From Theobroma cacao (lineage: Eukaryota > Streptophyta > Magnoliopsida > Malvales > Malvaceae): DNA of 64,000 nt. Positions 23,399 through 36,522 of this stretch are shown one piece after another. A program made the position numbers and the translations under genes. The notes beneath the pieces were generated by a model. That model worked only from the letters and a program-made list of their open reading frames with translations. It had not been told where the DNA came from and ran no database searches. The stretch is from the NCBI RefSeq assembly GCF_000208745.1, contig NC_030851.1:33564974-33628973 (forward strand), written 5' to 3'. Numbering within the stretch: the first letter of the stretch is position 1; every line of letters starts with the position of its first letter.

Positions 23399-25165
23399 AT
23401 ATACGTGTCAATATCTGACCTTCAGATTGGAAGGAGAACTCATCAAACGAGTACTTGATTTTGTAAATTAATTAGATAAAAAAAAGAGAAATTAAATCAA
23501 TTAAAGTGCAAAAGTTTGGAAGGGTTAGGCAGACAAGGACTTTGGAACTTGTTGTCGTGAAGTTTTGTTCCTTCAATTTGGGTGAGGATTATATAGTGTT
23601 AGAGAGGAAAGAATGGAAAATACCACTAGTAGATGCTACGCGACTACAAAACTTGATCGCGTCGATGGCAGTTAACATTTTTCAGGTCAAAGCGATTATC
23701 CGAAGACAGGGCAACAGGGCATTTTTCCTGGGAAGAATCTCTTGATAAATGGCACTATGGCAGTTCCATTTTGAGGGATATATAATTTTTTATTCAAATT
23801 TTTTACCATATGGTCGGTTTTCGGAAGAACATGATTGCGATATTGAATTGGTGGAAGCATCTAATTATTTACTGCCTGGCAAACATTGATAAAACGCACC
23901 AGTTAATGGGTTACGAATTGACCCTCGGCTGTGTGTAATTCTTCTGTACATACATACGCGGCTCGTCACATTCATGATTACAAAGTGGCGGAGGAGGAGC
24001 ACGTCTGGTGATGTTTAAAATGAGTGGTTTATTCACCGTGTTTAGTAGTGAATATTAGATAGCACTACTCTTAAATCATTCATCCAGAGTGATTATATCA
24101 CTGTTCATGAAATGATCAAAATTCAAAAGAGATGATTTTTAAAATATTTTATAGTAAATTCACCTTATAATGGTACATATATATGGAAATGCGTTTCTCT
24201 TCAAGGTTTTAATTTTTATAGGTAAATCTTCATTTTTTTTAACTCAATTACAAAGCAATATATGTGAATTTGGTTTTTATTAATCATGTCAATAACTTAT
24301 AATTGAAGATTTTAGAAAACTATACCCATTAAAACTAGTTCGAGTCTAATAATTCTTTATAGAACAATAGATTTTTATTTAATAAATTATTCATTTAGTA
24401 AAATTGAAAATGTTACTTACTTTTAAAATAATCTTATTATTATTTGAGTATATTTTGCATTTGACGATCTTTCTTTTCTATACCTTATCAAAAATAATGA
24501 TTTTTAAAATCACTAGTGATTTATAATTTACAGTAAACATGTAAAAACTTTATTTTGTCCGGACTATCTATTAATTATTATTCTTAACCATTATGTTTTT
24601 CAATTTTCTCTATTGTTTTTTTAATTTAATGTTTCATCTATTATTTCATATTTTTATACCATTTTATTTTGAATTAACAAATTGAATTTAAGTCCCACTG
24701 TCTAATTAGGTTTATGAGCTAAGTGAGACAATTGAACCTAAAATCTAATTTATTAATTGCGCATGGTACCCAATGTTTTAACTATTTTTGGATCTTAATG
24801 GGCTAATTGGCCCTTAGGACTTAATAGCCCAAATTGGATTTAGAAAATATAAAATAAAAATAGAAATACATAAAAACTAATAGTAATAAAAATATAAAAA
24901 TATTCTGAAAAAAGAGAAATTTAGACAACAACAAAAGCTCAATTGCCATGGCTCCACATGGCAGTCGACTTTCCCTATTTCGAATTCCTAAGCTCCCAAA
25001 GTGTCACTCCTATTTCCAACTCCAAATTTTTTTCCTCAACTTTTTACCCAGTTTACTTCCAATTACAAATTCATTAAAAAAAAACTCAAAACCTAAATTC
25101 TATTTAAATTAAGTAGTCCAATTTTCAAATCTGTTGTTCATAATGACGAAATTAGGATTTCGTGT
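23399..25165. other. Promoter side of the kinase gene and AT-rich intergenic DNA
   Basis: The first few hundred bases upstream of 23398 should hold the kinase promoter. Beyond about 24050 the DNA is AT-rich with no recognisable gene. Short open frames show no family features. Confidence 0.45.
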
Positions 25166-26199
25166 TTGGTGGGTGTAGATAATCCCCCCCCCCCCTTTTT
25201 TTTTTTGGAGACAACTAGAGAAAGTCATGCACCGTTTAGGATCCCACCCAATACACCATCATCTTGCTATCTAACCACACAATTACCCCACCCTGCCTTA
25301 CCCTTACCCGACTGTCCATGCCCCCTTCCCCACATATCGAGGTCACTAATCCCTACAACTGCCACATTACAATCTAGTAAATCGCTCCCAAAATACCTAG
25401 CCCATCAAACCAATTACAACCCATAATTTACCCCAACATGATTGGAGTTCCACCATTCTCACCATCCACATTGATAATCTCAATTGAAGAGTCACCAAAA
25501 CCACCCTTAAAGACTTTTTCCAACTATTATAGTTAGGTGAGAGATGTCTTCATCTCTTACCATTCTAAAAGGAAGCTCATCCACCACTTTTGCTTTCATC
25601 TGATATTGAGACCCATGGGAAATGGAGTTTACCATAAAGCATGCAAACAGGACCATCCTTGATGGCCACACCATCATTGTCAAAAAAGCCACCTATGGTT
25701 GAGACCATAGAAGACTAACCCCAGCCCCCAAGCAGCTTGAAGCTACTCATTCAAGACAGAATGGCAAATTGTGAAATAGGCTTCCCTTTAGCTCCCCTAG
25801 AGATAGAAAAACATACAAGGAGGTCTTCATAGTAAGCCAAATTCCCCCCATCCAACCCATGAAGTTCCCACACCACAACAACAACCCCTCTATGTTATTG
25901 AAGCTAGCACAAATGAGACAGGATGGCTTAAGAGCAGCGCTGTTAGCGTCATCATTCATTACGTGGACCACTGCATTCTCCAAAAAATCTTCACCCCAGA
26001 AGGTTTTCAATTTGTGGTGAGACAAATGGGAGGAATCATAGTTATCATTACTTTTTTCCATCTAGAAGACCTTGAATCATGCATGGGAAACTACAAATTG
26101 TGGTTTGACTTGTGATTTAAAAAAGTGGTCTTATGGGACAATTTCACATAAATGGAAGAAAGGTTTTCATGGTTCAAAGTTGAAGACTTGCCACTTAAC
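25166..26199. other. Low-identity region before the LINE, possibly its 5' part
   Basis: Starts with a C14-T11 homopolymer pair (about 25184-25207). It is more GC-rich than its surroundings and full of stops in every frame. It could be the degraded ORF1/endonuclease part of the LINE that follows. I could not identify an endonuclease motif on the plus strand, so this is only inferred from position. Confidence 0.3.
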
Positions 26200-28640
26200 C
26201 TAGGTTTCAATCAATCATGGGCTTTGTTATTGGTAATTCTCAGTTTGCCTTCATAAAAAAAAAAAGACAAATTCTCTACTGCTCATCCATTGCCAGCAAA
26301 CTTATTGACTTAAGCAAAAAAAGAAGGCAAAGTGGCATTCTTTTGATTGCATCAATTGGGATTACTTAATTTTTATCATGAAGCTCATGAGTTTGGCGAA
26401 CAATGGTGCAAATGGATTCATCATTGTATTTCCACAACATCCATTTCAATCCTCATCAATAGTTCCACAACACCATAATTTCACATTCAAAAAAGCCTTA
26501 GGCAAGGTTGCTCCTTATTTCCCATGTTTTTCAATATCGTTATGAAATTGCTCTACATTATGTGTCACAAAGCAATCTCTTGAAATCTTTTTGAGAGACT
26601 CTTTATTCATAAAAGCTTTCCACCTATCATTCATCTCTAGTTTGCCAACGACACGTTTATTTTCTGTAAATCAAATTTTAATTCTTTGAAAAATGTGAGC
26701 AAACTTTTTAAAGGATTCCAAGCTATCTTGAGCCTTAAAGTTAACTTCAACAAGAGCAGTCTCATTAACATCAATGCTCTCTAACAAGATCTTGCCCACT
26801 AGGCCTCATCCATTGGATGCAAAGTCGACAAGCTCCTTACCAGTTATCCCAGTCTCCATTTTGATGTTGCAACCAACTCATTATCCTTATGGTAGCCTAT
26901 CATTGAGTGCTTCCATAGTAGATTGGCATCTTGGAAAGGGTGGCAGACTCAACTTCATTAGGTTAGTTCTAGAGAGCCTCCCTCTTTATTTTCTCTCCAT
27001 CTTTAAAATGCTTTCTAAAATTAAGAACAAGTAAGAAAAAATTTAGAGAGATTTTCTACAGGCAGGGTGTGTTGAAAAAAAAAATCCATTATGTTAAATG
27101 GGCTTTGGTCACTAGGCCTAAGTGTTACAAAGGTCTTGGTATTGTTGACTTGGGTTTGAAAAACAATGCGTTGCTTAATAAATGGTTGTGGCGTTATGCT
27201 AATGAGCTCCTTAGTTTTTGGAAAAAAGTTATTTCTGCTAAACACAGTACTAATTTGCATGCTCTGCTTCTTGCCCTCTACCTTTAAATCATCATCTTTG
27301 TGGAGAAATATAGTTCGTCCGCTTATAGCTGATGATATTTTTCATGATTTAGTGACATCGAATCTCGGTTTCATCCTTAGCAATGGTGAATCCATCCATT
27401 TTTGGACTGATTTATGGTTAGAAGGAAAAAAATTTTCTCTCAAATTTTCAAGAATTTATCCATTGGCTTCCAACAAAATAGAAGTTGTTGCTGACTTTGG
27501 ATGTTGGGAAGATAATCATTAGAAATGGTTCATTCAATTAAGATGTAACTCATTTAATTGGAAACTCATTTTTGTAATTTATCAACACAGCCTATAAATC
27601 CACAACCATGTGACCCTAACAGAGCCATTTAGAAAAAATCCACTTGTAGCTCTTATATGCCTTCCTCCATTAATGCCACTCAAATGGACCAATGGGGATC
27701 CCAACCCTTATTGAATTAGCTTTTGGAAGGGTTATTAAACATGAGCTCTTTAAGAGGGGTTTATGCAACATCAACGCATCTCTATGCACTTTTGTGTAAC
27801 GTTGAAATTGAAACCACCATCCACTTATTTTTCACATGCTCTATTACATGGCAAGTATGGATGCACAACTGTAATCTATGGGGGCTTAATTGAGTCCACC
27901 TAAGTGACGCCACCAATTTTTTCATCTCTAAGTAACAAAGCAACCCTCTAATAGGCTCTCCCAAAATTTGGTATATGCTTTTTTTTTTCATAGTCTGGTT
28001 TATTTGGTTATACAGGAATGATATTCTCTTTCAAGGAAAACATCTTGATTCAAGCCAACTCTTGGATATCATCCTTGTTAAATTAGCTCACTAGTGTAAT
28101 GGTTAGTGGCTTTTTAATCGCATTCTTACAACTCACTTTTTCTTTAAGCCTAATAAAATTACCTTTAAAAAAAGAAAGTGCAAATCTAAACCTTCAACCG
28201 AATGGACAATACCCCCTAATGGATCTTTCAAACTCAATGTGGACGGCTCTGCTTTAAGGAAACCAAGTTTTGCTGGCATTAGGGGTGCCATTAGAGACCA
28301 TGATGGATTTATCAAAAGAACTTTCTCTTATCCTATTGGCATTCAGGATTCTGACTTCATTGAATTTCTTGCCATCAAGGAAGGTCTCTCATTGTTTATC
28401 TCTTCTACATGGGCTTTTTATCCTCTCTAGGTCAAAAGTGATTCCAAAAACGTCGTTGCTTAGGTAAATGACCACAACTCAGTCCCTTGGCATATGAAGA
28501 ACCTATCTAACTTCGTCGAAGCTCTTAAAGCCAATGTTAGAAATTTAATCTTTGCCCACATCAATATAAAAGGTAATAGCTTAGCTGATGGTCTGGTTAT
28601 AGTTGGGGTTATCAAGTTTGATTACTTCTTGGGTCTGTTC
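26200..28640 (+). pseudogene. L1-type LINE, reverse transcriptase to RNase H (decayed)
   Basis: In order on the plus strand: reverse-transcriptase start (NSQFAFIKK, then RQ...), the INWDYL block near 26350, the catalytic motif region near 26640 reading FANDT where active elements have FADDT, and a GGRLNFIRLVLESLPLYFLSIFK block (26930-27010). These are followed by the KGLGIVDLGLKNNALLNKWLWRY block (27120-27205), a C-terminal zinc-binding-like part (ETTIHLFFTC) near 27810, and an RNase H domain (NVDGSALRKPS, DFIEFLAIKEGL) at 28230-28600. Many stops and frameshifts, plus the FADD to FAND change, show a dead copy. Such proteins copy element RNA at nicked target DNA. The true 5' and 3' ends were not located. 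Confidence 0.85.
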
Positions 28641-29100
28641 TAATCTACAAAAATTTTCAAAATGCTTTGTCATGCATTATGATTCTGCCTTGATGATTTT
28701 CACTTGCTCTTTGGACTCTGGCTATTGTTTGGGAATCTTGGGCTATTTATTGAACCCATTATTTATCATATTGAGTTTTCTTCCCACATGTGTTTATCAT
28801 GCAGTTCTATTCTCTATTTTGTTTGTCTTTTAGGTAGAATGGCATCTTTTGTGAGGTTGTTTTCTTTTGATTCAACATTATGCTCTTTAAGCCTTCTCTT
28901 TCAAGAATTGGCCCTTATAGTTCCTCCTATGTATTCTCTTTCTCTAGCATTGCGTAATAATATTGTCTTGCCATTCAGAAAAAGATATAGTCATATTAGA
29001 GTTCAATATTTGACAAAAACATAAAGCAACTTAGATGGAAAAAATTCATGTAAAAATTACACAAATAACTCCAACTACGAATTAAGTATAAAATAAAAAC
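28641..29100. other. Possible LINE 3' tail or intergenic DNA
   Basis: T-rich sequence following the RNase H domain. It may be the LINE 3' UTR, but no poly-A tail or target duplication could be fixed. Confidence 0.3.
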
Positions 29101-29114
29101 ATTTTTTAACACCT

Positions 29115-29945
29115 ATTGCATGTTAAGATTGGACATATTTAATTGAACTCGACGATCTTTCATAAAGTTGAAAGCATTATCACTGAATTAATATCAAAGC
29201 CTCGAATGATTCTTTTTTAATGAAAATGATCAACAAATTTTAAAGAAAATCATTTGACATTCTATTACGAGTCTCATTTTTAATGAGTTTCATAGTATAA
29301 AGCATACTTTGATGTTATAGTGGAAACTAGAAAAGTTTATACAAGTTGGATTAATTTGTTAACTGGGAAGTAAATTTTTGATATTTTCATCTTCTTTAAC
29401 ACTTAACATAGATAAAAAAGTGTAGATACATTTTTTATAACTTGATTATGAAGAATGTCAAGCTTGAATAGATCCAATTGATAGTTTAAATGTATTTTTT
29501 CATACTCAGTAAAGTCATTGGGGTAATATTTATTTGTAAGGTTGCAAATACTTTCAACATCAAATTAGTCAAAATCATTCTGAAAGTCTAAAGATGTGTC
29601 AAGAGTGAGTACCTTCACCATATTCTCTTTAAACTTAGAATCCAATTCTTGTAAGAGAGAATCAATAGTAGTAAGAAACAAGTCAACTCAACATGGTGCT
29701 CAATTGTGACATTATTATTTTGAAGACAACCTTTACCTTATTTATATTTAGTCATTGCGTTAAGAATCTCAATTTCATATTTCTCACAAAACTTCTTCAG
29801 TGACTCAAGCAAAGGTTTCCTTCCGTCTTCTCTCAATTGTTGGAGACGCTTTTGAGTCAATGATACTAAACGAATTGCATTTAGTATGTCTTGAGAATTG
29901 AGTTGTAAAGCTTTTGAAAAGTCATTTATTATCTCCAACAACTCT
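29115..29945 (-). pseudogene. hAT-superfamily transposase fragment (ZMYM1/TTF-type)
   Basis: Minus-strand translation gives the C-terminal half of a plant hAT-like transposase of the TTF zinc-finger/DUF4371 type. Blocks in order are ALQLNSQDILNAIRLVSLT, RLQQLREDGRKPLLESLKKF, LLQELDSKF, TLDTSLDFQNDFD, ICNLTNKYYPNDFTEYEKI and, near 29170, a FMKDRR piece that resembles the hATC dimerisation end. At least one internal stop follows NDFD. Only this 3' half is present; the zinc finger and most of the catalytic region are missing. Confidence 0.8.
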
Positions 29946-30360
29946 CTTATAAAATGCAGGATAAATATAAATTCAAATTATATATTAGTATGTTATAAAA
30001 ATTATAAAATAAGAGACAAAATTATAAAATTATTGTAAAAACAAAATTATAAAATTCTTAAAAAAAAGAATATATTATAAAATTATTATAAAGATAAAAT
30101 TATAAAATTTCAAAAAAATAACAATTGTTATAAAAATTTTAAAATATTTAGAGGGAGTGGGGGCTTTACTAACCCTCATTCCCCTCCGCCTCTGGCTGTT
30201 AATGACCAAGTCACCTTGATAATTTCATTATTATGACAATGAAACTATCAAAGTGATTTTGAATATGATATGAAAATCTATTTTAGTGAATATTATTCAT
30301 TTTTCCACTAACTCATAAATATGATAATAATATACAAATAAAATAATGACTTAACAAAAA

Positions 30361-30406
<46 letters not shown>

Positions 30407-30764
30407 AAAGTAAAAGAAAAACGATACACCATTTGTTTTCTGTTTTCGTGTTTTCTGGATCATAAAATAAATGTTGTTATTCACCATGACTGATAAATAT
30501 GTTTTTAATACTTCATGTTTTGCTATAAGAAATTCTTCATAATTTGGGTCGAATAGAAAAAGTTAATTACATAACTAAACGACCTTTCCATGCTTATGAA
30601 AAAGTGGAATTTCTCTTTTATGGCTTCTGAGCATTTTTAAGAAGCATATATACCTGTCAATATATTGACTACTGAGGATATTTCATATTTAATATTCTTT
30701 TTTGTTGGATAATAATATTCATCTATTTACCTTTTAATGAAGATATTCAAGGAATCAAGCTATT
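29946..30764. repeat. AT-rich DNA with an (AT)n microsatellite
   Basis: 29990-30140 has repeats of TATAAAATT-type words. 30359-30407 is an almost perfect AT dinucleotide array with one phase change in the middle. No gene. Confidence 0.8.
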
Positions 30765-31010
30765 CGTCCAGATCTGCTTGTTTGACTTAAATCGAATTGG
30801 GTTTGTATAAAAATTTTTAGGTTCAAATCCAATCTGACTCATAAAATTTTTTTATTAATAAATAATATATTTTTGTTTAATTTTAATTTTAAAATATTAA
30901 TAAAAAATATAAAATACTATTTTAATAATAAATAGACGGGCTGAGCCAACTCGGGCTTCACTTTAAAAAAGGCCTGTTAGGCTCAACCTGACCCATGACG
31001 CATATGGACA
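30765..31010. repeat. Dispersed repeat with GC-rich ends, copy 2 (inverted)
   Basis: The reverse complement shares the order GGTCAGGTTGA, GCC...CTTTTTTA, AGCCCGAGTTGGCTCAGCCCG and an AT-rich core with the copy at 19378-19680. Confidence 0.55.
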
Positions 31011-32455
31011 ATTTTGTCATTTGGAGAAGGATGCAAAACACCTATGACCCTTGGATATTTCTTTTCGAGTCATGTGGTGTGGAGGATTCAATTGGTTTAG
31101 TTTGTTTAACATTTGGCAGCCACTTTCTAAAAAACATATAAAATTTTGGCACGCAGAAGAAATCGAGTGGACATAGGCACAGAGCATACCAACCCAGATT
31201 CTGATGGCGATGTATGACCTACTTTAAAGTCGGATTCAGTGGATGTCAACAGGATCATGAAAAAAATGTAGTAGCCATTTTCTGACCATATTCTGAATTA
31301 TAAAATCCTAGCTTCCCCTGTTCATGAGTTGGTGGCAGAGTCAAGAATTTGTGTCACTGGAGTTAATATGATAGCAATATCCTTATTATTTATAGTATTT
31401 TTAATTTTTAATATAACATTGAAAAATTAAATATAGAAGAAAATATACTAAAATATAATTAAATATTCTTTTACAATTTATCTATAATTAAAATTTATTC
31501 CTAATCGTTAATGTATGCTGAAAGCCAATCCAATTAATTATAAGGTACATTCTTAATATATTTTTTTATTGTATTAATTGATAAAGACTCTCTTTATCTA
31601 TGAGTGCATTTGTAATATTATTATTTGCTTATAAAGACAAAGTTCGATTTGTCAAAGGAGTTATATAGTTTTATAATTATGAGACTTTTATTACATCATA
31701 ACATTATTCTTAAATGTTTTTTTGTCCATTTTTAATAAAAAATAAGACATTGATAAAATCGAGAGATCGATATATGTTTTATTTATCACTTGTGAAATGA
31801 GCAACAATCTCATAGATTATAGTAGAATACTTGAACAAATGTATATATGTTTATTATATGAACAAATTTACTGAGCATGACTTGTTATGAGAATTTCATT
31901 TAATATTCAATTCAAATATTTGTGTAAATAAATTCTCATGTGACAGTTGTATAACAGATCCCTTAAACTTGAAAGTATCAAATTATTTTGTATGTGAAAT
32001 GTATAATTTGATATAGTCTTATGTACTATAGTGTAAGATGTACAATGGAATGAATATTGGGTATAGAATGAAACATATATGTGGAGATAGATTAATGATC
32101 AACATAAGATTCATGGTCTTAATTGATTCTAAGGAGAATATCTCATTACTTATTGACATGTATTAACTCAAAAAAATCCTTAGCTAAAGTAGAATGAAAA
32201 TTCAAAAAGGAGTTTTCAAATTTCATTACAAGAGTTAATGACTAGTTTCAAGAGCTAACTAGCTAACATATATATATATATTAGAAACTGAAGCATACTG
32301 TGTGTCTTATCGAGATATTAATTGATGAAAGAATTGAATTGCATGACAAGATTATGCATTGAAAGATTAAGTGAAACCACTTTGACTTTTTTGAACATTT
32401 GGTTGGTCATGACACATTATTAAATATTAATCTTTAAATTAAATTGTTTTAGAAT
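31011..32455. other. AT-rich intergenic DNA
   Basis: No gene, RNA or clear repeat is recognised over 1.4 kb. Confidence 0.4.
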
Positions 32456-32459
32456 ATAT

Positions 32460-32885
32460 GATATAAATTGGTATAATATTAAAAAAATTTCATAAATTAT
32501 TTAAAAAATTCAAATAATCTTTATTTTTTATTACCTTTTATCAAACTCTTGTATTTTTATTTTGAGTCAAATTAATCCTTATGATTAATAGTTGATTAAT
32601 TATTATTAATCAAAATATTATTTATTATTTTATATTTACATGACATTAACATAACGTCAATGTAGATGGTGAAAAAAGTTACATGACAATATTATCTGAC
32701 ACATTAATATCACGTGATATAAAATGATAAATTATACTTTTACTAAATTTATCATTAATTATAGAAGATTATTTAACTCAAAATAAAAATATAAAAGTTT
32801 ATTTGGTTTAAAAAAAAAGTAGAACGATTTGATTGAATGCAATAAAAGTATAAAGACTTATTTAAATTTTTTTAAATAATTAAAT
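32460..32885. repeat. Palindromic MITE-like repeat, second family member
   Basis: The left end (AAATAATCTTTATTTTTTATTACCTTTTATCAAACTC then TTTTTATTTTGAGTCAAAT) is mirrored in reverse complement by the right end (32760-32885). The arms match those at 20080-20745, so the two belong to one family. Confidence 0.6.
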
Positions 32886-35800
32886 TTTTTTAAAAATATT
32901 ATGTCATAAAAATTCAAAGAGAATGAGTGTTGGACCCACGCCACCTAAGAAATTTCAGCCTTTCAAGCATCATTTTTAGGTAATTCCATTACCTATTTAT
33001 TGAATTTGTTAGACTTGTAACAAATTTCATTGGAACTTTAGAGTGTACACATGAGAGTTCCCTTTCTGCTTATTAAAAATATTTAAAATGAATTATAAAT
33101 AAGGTTATTTTGGTAAAAGAACATAGTTCCTTTTCACTTGCTGCAAAGCTAATAAAGTTAGTTTAATTTGATTAAAATTTGCAATGAAACTGATAAACTT
33201 GAGCCCTGATTCTAGTATATCATTGACTATGAACATGACAATAACAAATTACAGACTACCTGAAAATTTCTAAGAAAGTTTCCAAGGAATAACAACCTCT
33301 ATATAAAGAAGAAATCTTCGGTGGAATAATATCTCCTTTGACTATATTAGCCAAATCAAGAAATTAGTATGGAGTGTATGTATATATATATAGCCATTGG
33401 TCCAAAGCCAAATGATGAAAACAAGAAGAACAAATTGAAGTCATTCATGACTTAGTCTAGCCCTTGTTTCCCGGTACTGGCTTGGAAAATTTTCATCCGA
33501 GAATGTTGATTATTTTCAGTATAGGAGGAATGCGATGCCTAGGCCTAGCTTGAAGTCTTGAACCCAAGTCTTGTGGATGTCAATTTTGATGAATTAGGCC
33601 ATGATCTACCCTATGAGTAGTTGGGTTGTGCATGGTTGCTTTACTATCAACAACTGTTTCAACAACTTTTGCCTACTAAAGAGCAAATAATTCGGACGTG
33701 ATAATGAGAGAATCACAAAAGCATACAATTCCAAACCTTAATTAGGCTACTTGTTAGGTATTCAACATTTTTAATTAACATCAAGATGTTAACAACCTAA
33801 TTAATGAGAGGTAGAAACATGGCAGAACCTCCAAACAGGTAGCCGTCCAGTTTAATTATGATTGGTTTATTGGTTGAACTTTTGTTTATTGAAGTAAAAA
33901 ACAGTAAACTTCAATCTTAAAAAACTCACCAGTTCTTAATTTATCAAAACTCAATTTAACCCAATCACTTAAATTAAAACATAATCAACAATTTTCATTG
34001 ATCAATAACGTGATTCGAATCAAAAGAAGACAAGAGATTTGACTCAATTTCGTATTACCGTATTATATTATTATTTTTTTATTATAATTTTGAGTGACTT
34101 AAAAGATAAATATCTTTTTAAATTGAACCTTGATCTTTGCTCTTTTCTATTTGAAGCGTAAAATAGGGGAATTCCATCTATTGGATACATAATGTCTAGA
34201 AGAATGAATAGTATGGTGACTGATAATAGTTCCAACCAGACTCCTAAAATGGTTAAATTAATCTCTCTCTATTGGAAGAAATTGAATACAGTTTAGTACG
34301 GGGAGAAAAGACTTTGGTTAGAATGAGGGGAGGTTAATTACTTTCTTTCAGGGGAAAAACTCGGTTTTATGGAGAAACTTTCTTATGGGACTCCTTAAAT
34401 ACAAACAAATAACTTTGGGCGTGATAAGGATATGACAAGTGGGCACCACTTTAAATAAAGTAACAAATCAAAGCAGCGGATGCATGTTGTCGTAGCTCCG
34501 AGGACAGTAGGATAACTGGACAAGATGGTCATTGGGCTAGCGGAACGGTTGACCAGCAATGTACAAAGTCCATGCTTTGTTTGTTTAGTCAGATTTAATT
34601 TAATTTTTTTTATCATAATTTAAAAAATTGAAATTAAATCTGTAAATTTGAAATTAGATAAAAGTCTAAAAGATACGTGGCATTATCTGATGCTATTTGG
34701 AAATAAGCCTCAGCGTTAAAAGAGAAAATGTAGGCAACTTAAAACCCTGTCTTATAGCTAACAGAGTTGATAAGTGAATTGAAATCTTTTGCTTCTATAC
34801 CTTGTTTGTATGTATATAAAGAAAAGGAGATCAAGATTTGCAGCCTCTCATGCTCATAAGCTTCCGTTATCAGAATGAGGAATAACATCTCTCAACCAAG
34901 TAGCTCAAGGTATGTTGTGTTTATCTTATGTTTGGTTTAAGTCATGTTGTATGCTTTCCGGCAGAGGAGGCTCGGTTTTTATGATTGAAGAGCTCGGTTT
35001 TTACGCTCTCTTTAGAATATATGTCGTTTTCCAACAACGTAGGGACAACCTTTTCATCTCAAGTTACCATCGCACCCTAAATCCAGTCCAATCTTTGAGA
35101 TAAAATCACGATCAAATTAAATCGACAAGATTCCAAAAAATCCATTGACTCCCCCACCTCAAAAGTCATCTGCATGGAACTTTCCTTGCAATTGCACTCG
35201 GAAAAGACACGTTCACACTTGTGGTTCCATGTGCCGCACCCTCCCCCACCAACCTTGCTGACCCTTCATCCCATTCCACAATTACACCCAAAAGCCTCCA
35301 TTGATATGATAGTGAAAGGCAAATCTTCTCGTAAATTTTCGGCTCAAAGCATCTATTTCTGTAGCTAATTGTAACTTTCATACTTATAGATCAACTCCGA
35401 GCTATACACAGAGAGGTAATTCTTTAGCTTTTTTCATAAACTCTATTTGAAATAATCCCAGAATTTAAAATTCAGAGTTCTCAAATAGCAAAGTTAAAAT
35501 GTGCTGTGAGATAGAGTGTGATGATTTTATAAGAAAAGGCCATGATAGGTTACACTTTTTGGTTCACCAGTGGTACAACTACAGGTAGAAGATTTTATCA
35601 TTGTTTATTCAACTATTTTTTTTTCATTATTTTTATTCAAAAAAATCTTTTACTTACCAATGCAGACGACGACCCAGAATCGAAGGGTCGTTGTGCAATA
35701 ATAAATTGGTCTGATGCCTCTGGATTCTAGCTTTTCTGGTGGCATATGCTTGGCGTAGAGATAGATATGATTTTAGAGACTAAACTAATTAATTAATGAA

Positions 35801-36522
35801 TTCATTGATTGAAATGGAAAAGTGACACAAAAGAAGGGCAGTTGACGAGTTGTGGGGTTTTCTTGCTGGTGAGGTTATGTACATGATTCCTGTATATATC
35901 ACTTTGTTAATTTTTGACGAAACTTGGGTCAAAACTTTCTTTCATTTAATGAATATAGAATACTTATCAGTAGTCATCTCTTGCGTGTTTATCTATGGAA
36001 GATCCACCTATAATTCTTCTCCTATTGTCTTTTCTTGATGTTTCTTGAAGTGTTTAATTATCAAATCTACTTGTATTAGGAACTTTTTTTAAATAAAAAA
36101 AAAAAAGAGAATTTGCAGGAACTTTCCAATGGTCTGTAACCTTTGAACCGGTCGGTACCAGCAGCCTTTCTTCATTTTGTTAGTCTTTATTTCATATCAG
36201 TAATTTTCCAAGGAAATTTCTTTTGCCTGGAACATTTATATACTTTGTAGAATTAGATTTTAGACCTGTAAAACCTTTCATATGCTTCACCTTGTTCATT
36301 TGCCAACTGTTGATTCAAGGATCAAGGATATTTTAGCAGGTTTTAGGTATTTGAGCAGCAGGATTTTGAGCATATTCAATTGTAGCAGCCATCTTTTTCC
36401 TATGAAAGGAACCAGCTGGCGATGATTTTTAATTGCTCTTTATTTGGATTGCAGGAGGAGATATACTTTCTGTTTGTGTGAATTCTTGGAGTAGCTTTTT
36501 GATTTGTTAGATTTTATTGGTT
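32886..36522. other. Intergenic DNA and probable 5' leader of the RGLG gene
   Basis: No coding gene is recognised over 3.6 kb. Close to the start codon, GGATTGCAG at about 36447-36455 followed by a purine-rich leader looks like a 3' splice site. The RGLG transcript may therefore begin with a non-coding exon further upstream. The position of that exon and the promoter cannot be fixed. Confidence 0.4.

Noticed and set aside
25747..26061. 104-codon minus-strand frame resembling a GGIW block of LINE endonucleases
   Set aside because: The resemblance is limited to a few residues and the frame is opposite to the adjacent LINE; not strong enough to call.
30359..30407. Possible CRISPR-like or regulatory array
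   Set aside because: Simple AT dinucleotide microsatellite.
34395..35381. Several 60-75 codon frames upstream of RGLG
   Set aside because: No conserved features, mutually overlapping on both strands; consistent with chance in leader/intergenic DNA.
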